Of a stretch of DNA of 12,369 nt, positions 1 through 8,036 are shown piece by piece. This DNA comes from Clostridia bacterium. Lineage in GTDB: Bacteria > Bacillota_A > Clostridia > Christensenellales > UBA1750. Under the pieces are notes generated by a model. That model had not been told where the DNA came from, searched no databases, and saw nothing but the letters and a program-made list of their open reading frames with translations. The stretch spans positions 1-12,369 of the forward strand of contig JAFPSR010000040.1 of the NCBI GenBank assembly GCA_017413675.1. The letters are read 5' to 3'. A program made the position numbers and the translations under genes. How positions within the stretch are numbered: the first letter of the stretch is position 1; each line of letters begins with the position of its first letter.

Positions 1-956
1 CCATCTACGGCGGAACCTTCAACCTGTTCAACAAAACCTTCCGCGAAATGGGGATTGAATTTGACTTTGTCGGTCCGGACGCATCCTATGAGGAAATTAC
101 GGCCCTGATCCGCCCGAATACCAAATGCATTTTCGGCGAAACCCTGTCCAACCCCGCGCTGGAAGTCTTCGATTTCGATGTGTTCTCCAAAGCGGCCCAT
201 GACAACGGGATCCCCCTGATCATCGACAACACGTTCCCCACCCCGATCAACTGCCGGCCCTTTGAGCACGGGGCGGATATCGTCGTGCATTCCACGACGA
301 AATACATGGACGGCCATGCGGTTGTCCTGGGCGGCTGTATCGTGGACAGCGGGAATTTTGACTGGAGCAACGGGAAGTTCCCGTTCCTGACCGAACCGGA
401 TGAGAGCTATCACGGCACCGTATATACCGAACAGTTCGGAAAATCCGCCTACATCGTCAAGGCCCGCGCCCACCTGATGCGGGACCTCGGCTGCATGATG
501 AGCCCTAACAGCGCGTTCCTTCTGAACCTTGGCCTGGAAACCCTGGCCCTGCGCATGGAGCGCCACTGCAGCAATGCCATGAAGGTTGCCGGCTATCTGA
601 AGAACGATCCCCGGATCGCCTGGGTCTCCTATCCCGGACTGGAAGACGATCCCCAGCATGAAAAGGCCATGAAGTACATGCCCAACGGCACCTGCGGCGT
701 CGTCAGCTTCGGTGTCAAGGGCGGACGGGAAGCCGCCGGCAAGTTCATGGAGAACCTGAAGCTGGCCCGGATTGTCACCCACGTTGCGGACGCCAGGACC
801 TGCGTGCTGCACCCCGCTTCCACCACCCACCGCCAGCTGACCGATGAGCAGCTGGTTGCCTGCGGCGTATCCCCCGACCTGATCCGTTTCTCCGTCGGCA
901 TTGAAAACCCGGCCGACATCATCGAAGATATCGACCAGGCCCTTGCCAGGCTGTAA
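1..956 (+). CDS. O-acetylhomoserine sulfhydrylase (aminocarboxypropyltransferase), 3' part
   Basis: This is a PLP enzyme of the Cys/Met metabolism family. It makes homocysteine from O-acetylhomoserine and sulfide in cytosolic methionine synthesis. The frame is already open at base 3 (reading IYGGTFNLFNKTFREMG), so the ATG at 48 is an internal methionine and the 5' end lies outside the window. About 318 residues of a usual ~425 are present. The PLP lysine is in STTKYMDGH (codon at 300-302), with the aspartate of the cofactor site in IIDNTF before it. The ending VLHPASTTHRQL followed by IRFSVGIE is typical of the O-acetylhomoserine branch rather than cystathionine gamma-synthase. It runs convergent to the neighbouring minus-strand operon and ends just before a bidirectional terminator. 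The family call is firm; sulfide as sulfur donor is inferred from the family. Confidence 0.93.
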   Translation, partial: IYGGTFNLFNKTFREMGIEFDFVGPDASYEEITALIRPNTKCIFGETLSNPALEVFDFDVFSKAAHDNGIPLIIDNTFPTPINCRPFEHGADIVVHSTTKYMDGHAVVLGGCIVDSGNFDWSNGKFPFLTEPDESYHGTVYTEQFGKSAYIVKARAHLMRDLGCMMSPNSAFLLNLGLETLALRMERHCSNAMKVAGYLKNDPRIAWVSYPGLEDDPQHEKAMKYMPNGTCGVVSFGVKGGREAAGKFMENLKLARIVTHVADARTCVLHPASTTHRQLTDEQLVACGVSPDLIRFSVGIENPADIIEDIDQALARL

Positions 957-991
957 GCGCTTTCCCGCAGGAAGGCTGCGGAATAACCCCT

Positions 992-1033
992 AAAAAACAG
1001 ACGCAATGGAAATTCCATTGCGTCTTACTTTTT
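992..1033. terminator. Bidirectional Rho-independent terminator
   Basis: A perfect 11-bp stem (999-1009 with 1015-1025) encloses a 5-base AAATT loop. On the plus strand it is followed by TTACTTTTTG. On the minus strand it is followed by G and six T's (the A run at 992-997). It therefore serves both the sulfhydrylase gene from the left and the dehydrogenase gene from the right. The whole 114-base gap between the two convergent genes holds nothing else I can recognise. Confidence 0.88.
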
Positions 1034-1070
1034 GTCTTCTGTTAATTCTGTCCTGTGCCGTGCAGGGGAT

Positions 1071-2123
1071 TTACAGGCACCGGAGCAGGGATGAACGCAG
1101 CTTCGAAGCCACGAAGCCGCCGTGTTCCAGTTTCCGGCGCTTTTCGATATTCTGCGCAAGCACCGTAATATCGTCCGCCCCGAGACCCCGGATATTGTAA
1201 GGCTGGGACAGGACATCCTTCTGGAACGCATACACCCGGTCAAAGGACATTTCCGGCGGGAACAGCAGGCACAGGCTGACCAGGTTCCCCACGGCGATGT
1301 GTTCCCCGTGCAGGTAATTGTTCCGGATCAGCGGGTATTCATCACACATGGCGTCGTAGAACGCGTGGCTGATGTCAAACTGCACGCGGTCCTTCCCGAT
1401 GGCCGCAATCGCGGAAGGGGTAAACAAGGCATCATAGAGGACCTGGGAAAACGCATTGCCGCGGCGTTCCAGGGCATCTTCCGTAAGGCTGAACAGCCTT
1501 TCCGCCATTTCGGTTCCCATGCGGTAAGCTTCTTTCCAGAGGATTCCCGGCGCCTGGTCCACCAGTTCGGCGGAATAGGTTTCAATCGGTTTGGCAAAGG
1601 CATCCGCGATCCCGGCACACAGGAATCGGTTGTCCTGCTGGGACAGGAGCGTTTCATCCGCAAAGCATCCGGCTATGGGGTGGGTCAGGACGATGGAACC
1701 GTCCCGTTTCCCCTCCTCCGTATAGAGAACAGCCAGGCGGGCAGTGCAGGCTGCCTGGGCAGCCTCGGTCGGCACGGTATAGACCGGCAGTCCGGCCGTT
1801 TCCGCAGCCAGTTTTGCCGTATCGATCGCGCTTCCGCCGCCGATGCCCACGATACAGCTGCTCCCGTGTTCCCGGGCAACTTGGCTGACAGCCTCCTGCA
1901 TGAAGCGGGAGGAGAACCCTTCAAACGGGTACACGTCCAGGGTGGATGAATAGCTTCCCATGATGCGGGGCAGCGTCATGTTCAGGGCGGTCATCCCGCC
2001 GACGAACAGCGCCCCGGCGGGCAGGCAGTCCGCGATCTGCTCCAGGGCGTCCGGCGCCTGCACGTACAGTTCGATATCCCTGCTCTCTGCCTGCACAATA
2101 TCGGCAGCTGTGATCTGCTTCAT
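1071..2123 (-). CDS. GldA-like metal-dependent alcohol/polyol dehydrogenase
   Basis: A 350-residue protein of the iron-containing alcohol dehydrogenase superfamily (GldA / HcxA / glycerol-1-phosphate dehydrogenase group). The nucleotide-binding segment GIGGGSAIDTAK is at 93-104, and VPTEAAQAACTARLAVLYT (117-135) matches the family's substrate-side loop. The likely divalent-metal ligands are all present: D174 in GIADAF, H253 in ISHAF and H272 in YLHGEH. It should therefore be an active NAD(P)-linked oxidoreductase. The substrate cannot be read from sequence; glycerol, a 2-hydroxy acid or a polyol phosphate are all possible. The ATG overlaps the TGA of engB (ATGA at 2120-2123), and AGGAG lies about 10 bases upstream inside engB, so translation is probably coupled. 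It is the last gene of the nucleotidyltransferase-lon-engB unit and ends at the bidirectional terminator. The superfamily call is firm. Confidence 0.85.
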   Translation of the reverse strand: MKQITAADIVQAESRDIELYVQAPDALEQIADCLPAGALFVGGMTALNMTLPRIMGSYSSTLDVYPFEGFSSRFMQEAVSQVAREHGSSCIVGIGGGSAIDTAKLAAETAGLPVYTVPTEAAQAACTARLAVLYTEEGKRDGSIVLTHPIAGCFADETLLSQQDNRFLCAGIADAFAKPIETYSAELVDQAPGILWKEAYRMGTEMAERLFSLTEDALERRGNAFSQVLYDALFTPSAIAAIGKDRVQFDISHAFYDAMCDEYPLIRNNYLHGEHIAVGNLVSLCLLFPPEMSFDRVYAFQKDVLSQPYNIRGLGADDITVLAQNIEKRRKLEHGGFVASKLRSSLLRCL

Positions 2124-2725
2124 TCTTCTTTTTCTCCTATTCCGAGAATCCGGTTTGTGAGTTCTTCCTTCCCCATCTTCGAAATGCTCGAGAACGGGAC
2201 CACCTGCCAGGGCTGCACGGCAAGCGTCCTGCAGATCAGCAGGACAGCCTGGCTGCGCTGGGCGCGGCTCAGTTTGTCCGCCTTCGTGGCAACCACCGTA
2301 CAGGGAAGGTTCCTGGCGTGGATGTACGCAGCCATCTGGACATCGTCCTGGGACGGTTCATGGCGGATATCCACCAGGAGCAGGACATGGCGGAGCTGTT
2401 CGCTCCGGTCAAAATACCCCTGCATCATCCTGCCCCAGTCCTGCGACATATCCTTGGAAACCCGGGCATAGCCGTATCCGGGCAGGTCCATCAGGTGCAC
2501 GGAATCATTGACGGAAAACACATTGATCAGACGGGTTTTCCCCGGTTCCGCAGACGTCCTGGCGAGCTTCCCGTTATTGCACAGGCAGTTGATCAGCGAG
2601 GATTTCCCGACATTGGAACGGCCTGCAACCGCAATCTGCGGCAGGCCTTCCGCCGGGAAATGCTGATAGCCGGTCAGGGAAGTCACAAAAGACGCCTTGC
2701 GGATAAACAGTTTCTTTTCTTCCAT
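2120..2725 (-). CDS. engB: Ribosome-biogenesis GTPase EngB/YsxC (YihA)
   Basis: A 201-residue TRAFAC-class GTPase that acts late in 50S ribosomal subunit assembly and is usually essential in Bacillota. All G motifs are visible: G1 GRSNVGKSS (35-43), G2 threonine T64 in PGKTRLINVF, G3 DLPGYG (80-85), G4 TKAD (147-150) and G5 around FSS (178-180). The segment following G3 (GYARVS) and the overall length are typical of EngB rather than Era or EngA. It starts 6 bases after the lon stop codon with only a weak GGTAGG ribosome site, so it probably depends on translation of lon. It overlaps the following dehydrogenase by 4 bases. The lon-engB order is well known in Bacillus and Clostridia. Confidence 0.96.
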   Translation of the reverse strand: MEEKKLFIRKASFVTSLTGYQHFPAEGLPQIAVAGRSNVGKSSLINCLCNNGKLARTSAEPGKTRLINVFSVNDSVHLMDLPGYGYARVSKDMSQDWGRMMQGYFDRSEQLRHVLLLVDIRHEPSQDDVQMAAYIHARNLPCTVVATKADKLSRAQRSQAVLLICRTLAVQPWQVVPFSSISKMGKEELTNRILGIGEKEE

Positions 2726-2731
2726 GGATGC

Positions 2732-5050
2732 CTACCCAACCAGAACGTGGGACAAAACTTCGTCCAGGGTCGAAACGGGAACAAACTTCATCTTTTTCCG
2801 GACCGTCGCGGGTATATCCTCCAGGTCCGGTTCGTTGTCCTTCGGGAACAATACCATCTTCATGCCGGCACGGTAGGCTGCCAGGGATTTTTCCTTCAGC
2901 CCGCCGATCGGCAGGACACGCCCGCGCAGGGTAATCTCCCCTGTCATGGCAATATCCTGTTTCACCGGCTTCTTCGCCAGGGCAGACACCACGGCCGTGG
3001 CAATCGTAATGCCGGCTGACGGTCCATCCTTGGGGGTTGCCCCTTCCGGGACATGGACATGCACATCGGTATGGGAATGGAAATCCTTTTCAATGCCCAG
3101 TTCCTCCGCGTGTGCCCGGATATAGGTAACGCCCGCGTTGGCGCTTTCCTTCATGACATCCCCGAGGGAACCGGTCAGAAGCAGTGCCCCGTTCCCGGAC
3201 ACCGGGAGGGCTTCCACCTGCAGGGTAACCCCGCCGACGGTTGTATAGGCCAGCCCGTTGACCACCCCGATTTCCGGGGCTGTCTGTGCCAGGTCATAAT
3301 GGAACCGGTGTTTCCCCAGGTACTTGACCAGGTCTTTCGACTGAACCTTCACGCTGCGGCGGCCCTTCAGGGCCAGGATCGCCGTTTTCCGGCACAAAGC
3401 CCCGATGACCCGTTCAATCTCACGCACGCCGCTTTCCCGGGTATAGTAATTGATCATATCCTTGATCGTATCTTCTTCCATTTTCAGGAAGCCTGGTTTC
3501 AGCCCGTTTTCCTTAATCTGTTTGGGCAGGATATGCCTTTTTACGATCTGGGTTTTCTCCTCGTCCGTATATCCGGTGACCTCGATGATTTCCATACGGT
3601 CCATCAGGGGGCGCGGGATGGTATCCATGGTATTGGCCGTCATGATAAACAGCACACGGCTCAAATCAAACGGGATATCCAGATAATGGTCCCGGAATGT
3701 ACTGTTCTGTTCGGAATCCAGCACTTCCAGCATGGCGGAAGCGGGATCCCCGCGGAAATCACTGCTCATCTTATCGATTTCGTCGAACAGCATTACCGGG
3801 TTCATGGAACCGGCCTGCTTGATCGAGGAAATGATATTGCCGGGAATCGCGCCGATATATGTGCGGCGATGGCCCCGGATCTCCGCTTCGTCATGGACGC
3901 CGCCCAGGGACATGCGGACAAATTTCCTGCCCAGGGCGCGGGCTATGGAGCGCGCAATCGAAGTTTTCCCCGTTCCGGGAGGGCCTACAAAGCAGAGGAT
4001 CGGTCCCTTCATCGACTGGGTCAGGGCGCGGACCGCCAGATACTCGACAATTCTGTCCTTGACCTTGTCCAGTCCGTAATGATCCTCGTCCAGGATCGCC
4101 CGCGTACGGTCGCTGTCGATTTCATCCTGCGTATAAACCCCCCAGGGCAGGGAGGCGATCGTTTCCAGATAGGTCCTGGAAACGGATACTTCGGGGGAAG
4201 CGGGGTTCAGCATCCGCAGCCGTTCCAGTTCCTTATCCGTTTTTTCCCGGGCTTCCTCATTCAGGGGAAGCTCCCGCAGGGTTTTCTCCAGGTCCTCGGT
4301 ATCAGTCGCCTGTTTATCGCCCAGTTCCTCCTGGATCACGCGGATCTGTTCATGCAGGTAGTATTCCCGCTGGCTTTTCTCGATCTGCTGCTTCACGCGG
4401 GACCGGATTTCCCCTTCCAGGGACCGGATCTCCGTTTCCCGGTGCAGGATCCCGGACAGGGTTTCAATCCGCTTAACCGGGTTCAGCTGGCTTAGAATCT
4501 CCTGTTTGTCCTCCAGGCTGCTCAGGATGTTGGAAGCGATGGAATCCGCCAGCCGTCCGCAATCCTGGATCCGGAGCATCGCATCCTGCGTTTCCTTGGA
4601 CAGGTTGGCATGATGGGCATAGTGCTGGAACTCTTCCCGGCAGACGCGCAGTTCCGCCGCCTGCTCTTCCTCGTCCACGGGCTCGTCATATTCTTCCAGG
4701 ACCGTTGCCGTATAATATGGGTCCGTTCCTTCGATGTTCAGAAGCCTGGCCCGGCAGATGCCTTCCACCAGAACCCGCACCGCGTCATTGGGCATTTTCA
4801 GCAGCTGCTTGATCTTGACAATCGTCCCGATGCTGTGGAGGTTGTCCCGGTCCGGGTCATCCATTTCCTGCCGGATCTGCATGCAGACAAAAACGCGCCT
4901 GTCCCCGAGCATGGCTGTCTCCAGCGCCCGGACACTCTTCTTGCGGACCGCATCATAATGAATGATGGTGTTCGGGAAAACACAGATATTAACCAGCGGC
5001 TGCATGGGAAGGGTAACAGCCGTAACTTCCGTCTTTGGATCTTTTTCCAT
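2732..5050 (-). CDS. lon: ATP-dependent protease Lon (LonA)
   Basis: A 772-residue soluble AAA+ serine protease, close to the usual LonA length, that degrades misfolded and selected regulatory proteins. The order is: N-terminal substrate-binding domain (about 10-205), a coiled-coil/helical linker (about 205-300), the AAA+ module with Walker A GPPGTGKT (356-363) and Walker B VMLFDE (419-424), and the protease domain (about 590-770). The catalytic dyad is intact: S678 in KDGPSAG and K721 in GGLKEKS, 43 residues apart as in E. coli Lon. There is no transmembrane insertion, so this is LonA and not LonB. The chosen ATG has TTTTAGG and, further up, GAGGAG before it. It follows the nucleotidyltransferase gene after 96 bases and has no clear promoter of its own. 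No HrcA or CtsR operator was seen upstream. Confidence 0.97.
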   Translation of the reverse strand: MEKDPKTEVTAVTLPMQPLVNICVFPNTIIHYDAVRKKSVRALETAMLGDRRVFVCMQIRQEMDDPDRDNLHSIGTIVKIKQLLKMPNDAVRVLVEGICRARLLNIEGTDPYYTATVLEEYDEPVDEEEQAAELRVCREEFQHYAHHANLSKETQDAMLRIQDCGRLADSIASNILSSLEDKQEILSQLNPVKRIETLSGILHRETEIRSLEGEIRSRVKQQIEKSQREYYLHEQIRVIQEELGDKQATDTEDLEKTLRELPLNEEAREKTDKELERLRMLNPASPEVSVSRTYLETIASLPWGVYTQDEIDSDRTRAILDEDHYGLDKVKDRIVEYLAVRALTQSMKGPILCFVGPPGTGKTSIARSIARALGRKFVRMSLGGVHDEAEIRGHRRTYIGAIPGNIISSIKQAGSMNPVMLFDEIDKMSSDFRGDPASAMLEVLDSEQNSTFRDHYLDIPFDLSRVLFIMTANTMDTIPRPLMDRMEIIEVTGYTDEEKTQIVKRHILPKQIKENGLKPGFLKMEEDTIKDMINYYTRESGVREIERVIGALCRKTAILALKGRRSVKVQSKDLVKYLGKHRFHYDLAQTAPEIGVVNGLAYTTVGGVTLQVEALPVSGNGALLLTGSLGDVMKESANAGVTYIRAHAEELGIEKDFHSHTDVHVHVPEGATPKDGPSAGITIATAVVSALAKKPVKQDIAMTGEITLRGRVLPIGGLKEKSLAAYRAGMKMVLFPKDNEPDLEDIPATVRKKMKFVPVSTLDEVLSHVLVG

Positions 5051-5082
5051 AAATACCTAAAAACTCCTCATCCGAATAAAAA

Positions 5083-5128
5083 CCCTGCACGAACAGCCCC
5101 AGAAGATACTCCGGCGTATCGCGCAGGG
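5083..5128 (-). promoter_or_regulatory. Possible structured leader or weak attenuator before lon
   Basis: In the 96-base gap between the nucleotidyltransferase and lon, the minus strand can pair CCCTGC (5123-5128) with GCAGGG (5083-5088). A small inner hairpin GATAC-GCCGGA-GTATC lies at 5105-5120, and TTTTTAT follows the outer stem. This resembles a weak, long-loop terminator or attenuator that could trim expression of lon. The outer stem is only 6 bp, so it may be chance. Confidence 0.25.
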
Positions 5129-5146
5129 TGATTGACGTATGGATTC

Positions 5147-5881
5147 CTATTCGCCGAACCTGCGGCGGACTTCCTCCAGGGCCTGCGGCGTGCCGATATC
5201 GATGCACTCGCCGTCCGTTACGCAGACATATACCGGATAGTTCTTGTACAGCCATTCCGGATAATGACCGGGGGCATCCGGCGGGTTCCCCTCATCCAGG
5301 TATTTCTTAACCAGTTTGACAATTTCGCGGGGATAGGCATACAGGGCCAGCAGGGCGAGCGTGCTCTTCGGCTCCTCCGGCTTTTCTACCAGATCCACTA
5401 CCTTGCCGTCCGCATCCAGCTGGGCGACGGCAAAAGCCTGCAGGGTCTTTTTATCTTCATAGGTATGCCCGAGGACTATGGTCTGTTTTCCTTTTTCCAG
5501 GAATGTATTGTAAAAATCCACAAAATCAATATCCAGACGGTTGTCCCCGGCTACCACAAGGATATCGTCATCAATCTGCTTTTCCTCGATGGCAAACGCC
5601 AGGTCCCCGATGGCACCGCGCCTGTCATCGTTGGAGACGGTACCGTCATCCAGTACGCAGATCGAAGGATCATTCAGTTTCTCCGCCCAATCCAAAAAAT
5701 GCTGGTAGAACACGTGGTTGCTTACCACGATAATCTCATCCACCGCAGGGATCGTATGCAGCTGCCTCACCAGGCGGGTGAGGATCGGTTCCCCGCCCAC
5801 GGACAGCAGGGATTTCGGGAAATTCTTGGTATAAGGATACAATCTCGTTGCATAACCGGCAACCAAGGCAACAGCTTTCAT
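5147..5881 (-). CDS. Sugar-phosphate nucleotidyltransferase-like protein
   Basis: A 244-residue protein with one nucleotidyltransferase (GT-A-like) fold of the RmlA/GlmU N-domain family. Such enzymes join an NTP to a sugar or alcohol phosphate. The N-terminal NTP-binding loop reads LVAGYATRLYP (residues 6-16), with alanine where the consensus GxGTRL has glycine, followed by a PK pair at 22-23. Metal/active-site residues fit: D113 in AGDN, VEKP at 165-168 and D228 in ECIDIGTP. No left-handed beta-helix acyltransferase domain follows. The frame is open for 42 more codons upstream, but the promoter lies inside that stretch and AAGGAGG sits 8 bases before the ATG at 5881, fixing the start. It is the first gene of the unit with lon, engB and the dehydrogenase. 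Nucleotide and substrate are unknown. Confidence 0.82.
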   Translation of the reverse strand: MKAVALVAGYATRLYPYTKNFPKSLLSVGGEPILTRLVRQLHTIPAVDEIIVVSNHVFYQHFLDWAEKLNDPSICVLDDGTVSNDDRRGAIGDLAFAIEEKQIDDDILVVAGDNRLDIDFVDFYNTFLEKGKQTIVLGHTYEDKKTLQAFAVAQLDADGKVVDLVEKPEEPKSTLALLALYAYPREIVKLVKKYLDEGNPPDAPGHYPEWLYKNYPVYVCVTDGECIDIGTPQALEEVRRRFGE

Positions 5882-5889
5882 AGTCAAAG

Positions 5890-5896
5890 CCTCCTT
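5890..5896 (-). promoter_or_regulatory. Ribosome binding site fixing the nucleotidyltransferase start
   Basis: A perfect AAGGAGG on the minus strand lies 8 bases before the ATG at 5879-5881. It rules out the longer upstream starts in the same open frame. Confidence 0.8.
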
Positions 5897-5900
5897 ATTT

Positions 5901-5914
5901 ATTACAGCCGTAAT
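5901..5914. promoter_or_regulatory. Palindrome between -10 box and ribosome site, candidate operator
   Basis: A perfect inverted repeat ATTAC-AGCC-GTAAT overlaps the transcription start region of the nucleotidyltransferase promoter. The left-hand copy of a near-perfect direct repeat (5900-5910 and 5917-5927, one mismatch in 11, spaced 17 bases) also covers it. The position suits a repressor site, but no regulator is identified. Confidence 0.35.
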
Positions 5915-5942
5915 TATATCACAGCCGGGGGGGACCTCACAA
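5913..5942 (-). promoter_or_regulatory. Extended -10 promoter of the nucleotidyltransferase-lon-engB unit
   Basis: A consensus TATAAT (5913-5918 on the minus strand) is preceded by TGA, giving an extended -10 element, and TTGTGA (5937-5942) lies 18 bases upstream as a moderate -35. It sits just after the clpX terminator and just before the AAGGAGG site. It is therefore the likely start of the transcript that also carries lon, engB and the dehydrogenase. Confidence 0.72.
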
Positions 5943-6011
5943 TATCCCGATTGCTTAACAATGCTCTTTTTCCGACGGGGACCCCCGGATTTTCCATATG
6001 AAACCATATGT

Positions 6012-6050
6012 AAAAAAGGGCCCCCGCAAGCCGAAGCTCACGAAGGTCCC
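6012..6050 (-). terminator. Rho-independent terminator after clpX
   Basis: On the minus strand a stem of 14 pairs (some G-T) with one bulged A is capped by a TTCG tetraloop and followed by six T's (6012-6017). It lies 36 bases past the clpX stop. It separates the tig-clpP-clpX group from the lon unit. Confidence 0.9.
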
Positions 6051-6085
6051 GTAAATCCGTTTCCTCATTCCGGCAGGGGCAGCGC

Positions 6086-7405
6086 TCAGCCCAGAAGGCC
6101 TTCCGCCCCTTCCAGATGTTTCTTGCCTTTGGGGGACGCCGGACGCATGGCGGCAATCCTCTCGGCGCGCGGGATATCCGTCTCCGTCAGAGCCGGTTTC
6201 GCGATCCGTTTGGCCGCATCCAGGGTTACCACGCACTTGCTGACGTTCTCCATGGAGGGCAGTTCGTACATGACATCCAGCATAATCTCCTCGATCACTG
6301 CCCGGAGTCCTCTTGCGCCGCTCTTTCTGGAAAGCGCGGTAGAAGCGATATACCGGAGCGCTTCCTCCTCAAATTCAAGCTCGACCCCGTCAAGGGCCAG
6401 CAGCTGGTGATACTGCTTGCACAGGGCATTCTTCGGTTTCGTCAGGATGCTGACCATCGCGTCCTCATCCAGCTGGCTGAGCGGGACGACCACGGGAAGC
6501 CTGCCGATAAATTCGGGGATCAGGCCGTACTTGAGCAGGTCCTGCGGCTGCAGGTCCTTCAGGATGGCCCCGATATCCTTTTCCTCCTGCTTCTGGACAT
6601 CCGCCCCGAAACCCATCATCTTTTTGCCGGTACGCTGGTTGATGATCTGGTCCAGACCGTCAAAAGCGCCGCCGCAGATGAAGAGGATGTTGGAAGTATC
6701 AATCTGCAGGAATTCCTGATGCGGGTGCTTCCTTCCGCCCTGCGGGGGTACGGAAGCGAGCGTCCCTTCCAGGATCTTCAGGAGTGCCTGCTGCACCCCT
6801 TCCCCGCTGACATCGCGGGTAATGGATACGTTCTCGCTCTTCCTGGCGATCTTATCGATTTCGTCGATATAGATAATGCCTCTTTCCGCACGGTCGATAT
6901 CATAATCCGCCGCCTGGATCAGTTTGAGCAGGATGTTCTCCACGTCTTCGCCGACATACCCGGCTTCCGTCAGGGCTGTCGCATCGCCGATGGCAAACGG
7001 GACATTCAGGACCTTGGCCAGGGTCTGCGCGAGGAACGTTTTCCCGCACCCGGTCGGGCCCAGCAGGAGGACATTGCTCTTCTGCAGTTCCACATCCCCG
7101 TTGCGGACTTCGGAATTGATGCGTTTATAGTGATTGTATACGGCTACGGAGAGCACCTTCTTGGCTTCCTCCTGCCCGATGATGTAGTCATCCAGAAACG
7201 CCTTGAGTTCCTGCGGTTTCGGGAGCTTGTCGAGGCTGATCTCCTGCTTGTCGTGGACATCCTCTTCGATAATCTCGCTGCACAGGGAAATGCATTCATC
7301 GCAGATATAGACAGAGGGCCCGGCGATCAGGCGTCTGACCTGATCCGCTGTTTTGCCGCAGAATGAGCATCTGGGCTCTTTCTGCATATCATCCAATTTT
7401 GACAT
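6086..7405 (-). CDS. clpX: ATP-dependent Clp protease ATP-binding subunit ClpX
   Basis: A 439-residue AAA+ unfoldase that feeds substrates into ClpP. The N-terminal zinc-binding domain has C13, C16, C35 and C38. The AAA+ module shows Walker A GPTGCGKT (116-123), pore loop GYVGED (149-154), Walker B IIYIDEID (177-184), the RKH substrate loop (225-227) and sensor-2 region GARGLR (363-368). The ClpP-docking loop reads MGF (264-266) where most ClpX proteins have IGF or LGF. Length and order are those of a normal ClpX. The start is supported by AAAGGAGA about 5 bases upstream of the ATG. It follows clpP after 36 bases, so the two are surely one operon, and it is followed by a strong terminator. 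Confidence 0.97.
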   Translation of the reverse strand: MSKLDDMQKEPRCSFCGKTADQVRRLIAGPSVYICDECISLCSEIIEEDVHDKQEISLDKLPKPQELKAFLDDYIIGQEEAKKVLSVAVYNHYKRINSEVRNGDVELQKSNVLLLGPTGCGKTFLAQTLAKVLNVPFAIGDATALTEAGYVGEDVENILLKLIQAADYDIDRAERGIIYIDEIDKIARKSENVSITRDVSGEGVQQALLKILEGTLASVPPQGGRKHPHQEFLQIDTSNILFICGGAFDGLDQIINQRTGKKMMGFGADVQKQEEKDIGAILKDLQPQDLLKYGLIPEFIGRLPVVVPLSQLDEDAMVSILTKPKNALCKQYHQLLALDGVELEFEEEALRYIASTALSRKSGARGLRAVIEEIMLDVMYELPSMENVSKCVVTLDAAKRIAKPALTETDIPRAERIAAMRPASPKGKKHLEGAEGLLG

Positions 7406-7441
7406 GAATTCTCCTTTGGGGTGTGATAGGGAGACGGCCGT

Positions 7442-8026
7442 TTACCGCCGCGGGGCGATGATCTCATCGATAATCCCGTATTCCTTGGCTTCTTCAGCCG
7501 TCAGGAAATGATCACGCTCGGTATCCGCGGAAACCTTCTTGAAGGACTGTCCGGTACGCTGAGCCAGGATCTCGTTCATCCGTTTCTTGATCCGCAGGAT
7601 CTGTTCCGCCTGGATCTGGATGTCCGTAGCCTGTCCCTGCGCGCCGCCCAGGGGCTGGTGGATCATTATTTCCGCATTCGGCAGGGCCCTGCGCTTGCCC
7701 TTGGCGCCGGCAGCCAGCAGGAAGGCCCCCATGGAAGCCGCCATGCCGATACACAGGGTGTTGACCTCGCAGCGCAGATACTGCATGGTGTCATAAATCG
7801 CCATACCGGAGGTAATGATCCCGCCGGGACTGTTGATGTACAGGCTGATCTCCTTATCGGGATCTTCCATTTCCAGGAACAGCATCTGGGCTACTACCAG
7901 GTTGGCCACATAATCGTTGATCTCCCCGGACAGAAAAACAATACGGTCTTTCAGCAGACGGGAGTAGATATCATAGGAACGTTCTCCCCTGCTGGTTTGT
8001 TCTACTACAATCGGAACCATACTCAT
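7442..8026 (-). CDS. clpP: ATP-dependent Clp protease proteolytic subunit ClpP
   Basis: A 194-residue serine peptidase that forms the tetradecameric degradation chamber used by ClpX and, where present, other Clp ATPases. The catalytic triad is complete: S98 in [10 protein letters not shown]123 in MIHQPLGG and D172 in DTERDHF. The oligomer-interface and oxyanion segment INSPGG is at 65-70. Length matches the family (about 195). Two close ATGs compete, and the first is chosen because AAGGAGG lies 10 bases before it and 16 before the second. The processed N-terminus of ClpP would make the difference small in any case. It lies between tig and clpX, the usual Clostridia arrangement. No CtsR site was seen upstream. 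Confidence 0.97.
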   Translation of the reverse strand: MSMVPIVVEQTSRGERSYDIYSRLLKDRIVFLSGEINDYVANLVVAQMLFLEMEDPDKEISLYINSPGGIITSGMAIYDTMQYLRCEVNTLCIGMAASMGAFLLAAGAKGKRRALPNAEIMIHQPLGGAQGQATDIQIQAEQILRIKKRMNEILAQRTGQSFKKVSADTERDHFLTAEEAKEYGIIDEIIAPRR

Positions 8027-8036
8027 GTGTCAGAAA

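Noticed and set aside
1231..2430. Isolated GGTCAAA matches (near 1240 and 2408) considered as CtsR sites
   Set aside because: Each is a single half-site inside a coding region, not a tandem repeat next to a promoter.
3053..4495. A 480-codon open frame on the plus strand opposite lon
   Set aside because: It lies wholly inside the antisense of a well-conserved AAA+ protease gene, and its composition (many Gln, His, Pro, Phe) is typical of a reverse-strand shadow.
5957..5984. GC-rich GGGGACCCC palindrome near the lon-unit promoter, considered as a terminator
   Set aside because: The arms leave a loop of only one base, there is no suitable T run in the needed direction, and the real clpX terminator lies just upstream at 6012-6050.
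5882..6007. An N-terminal extension of the nucleotidyltransferase starting at 6007
   Set aside because: The extra 42 codons cover the promoter and a palindrome and have no homology-like features. A perfect ribosome site and the family's usual MKAV-type start fix the start at 5881.
6116..7366. A 416-codon open frame on the plus strand opposite clpX
   Set aside because: It is antisense to clpX with no ribosome site or domain, and the clpX frame carries every expected motif.
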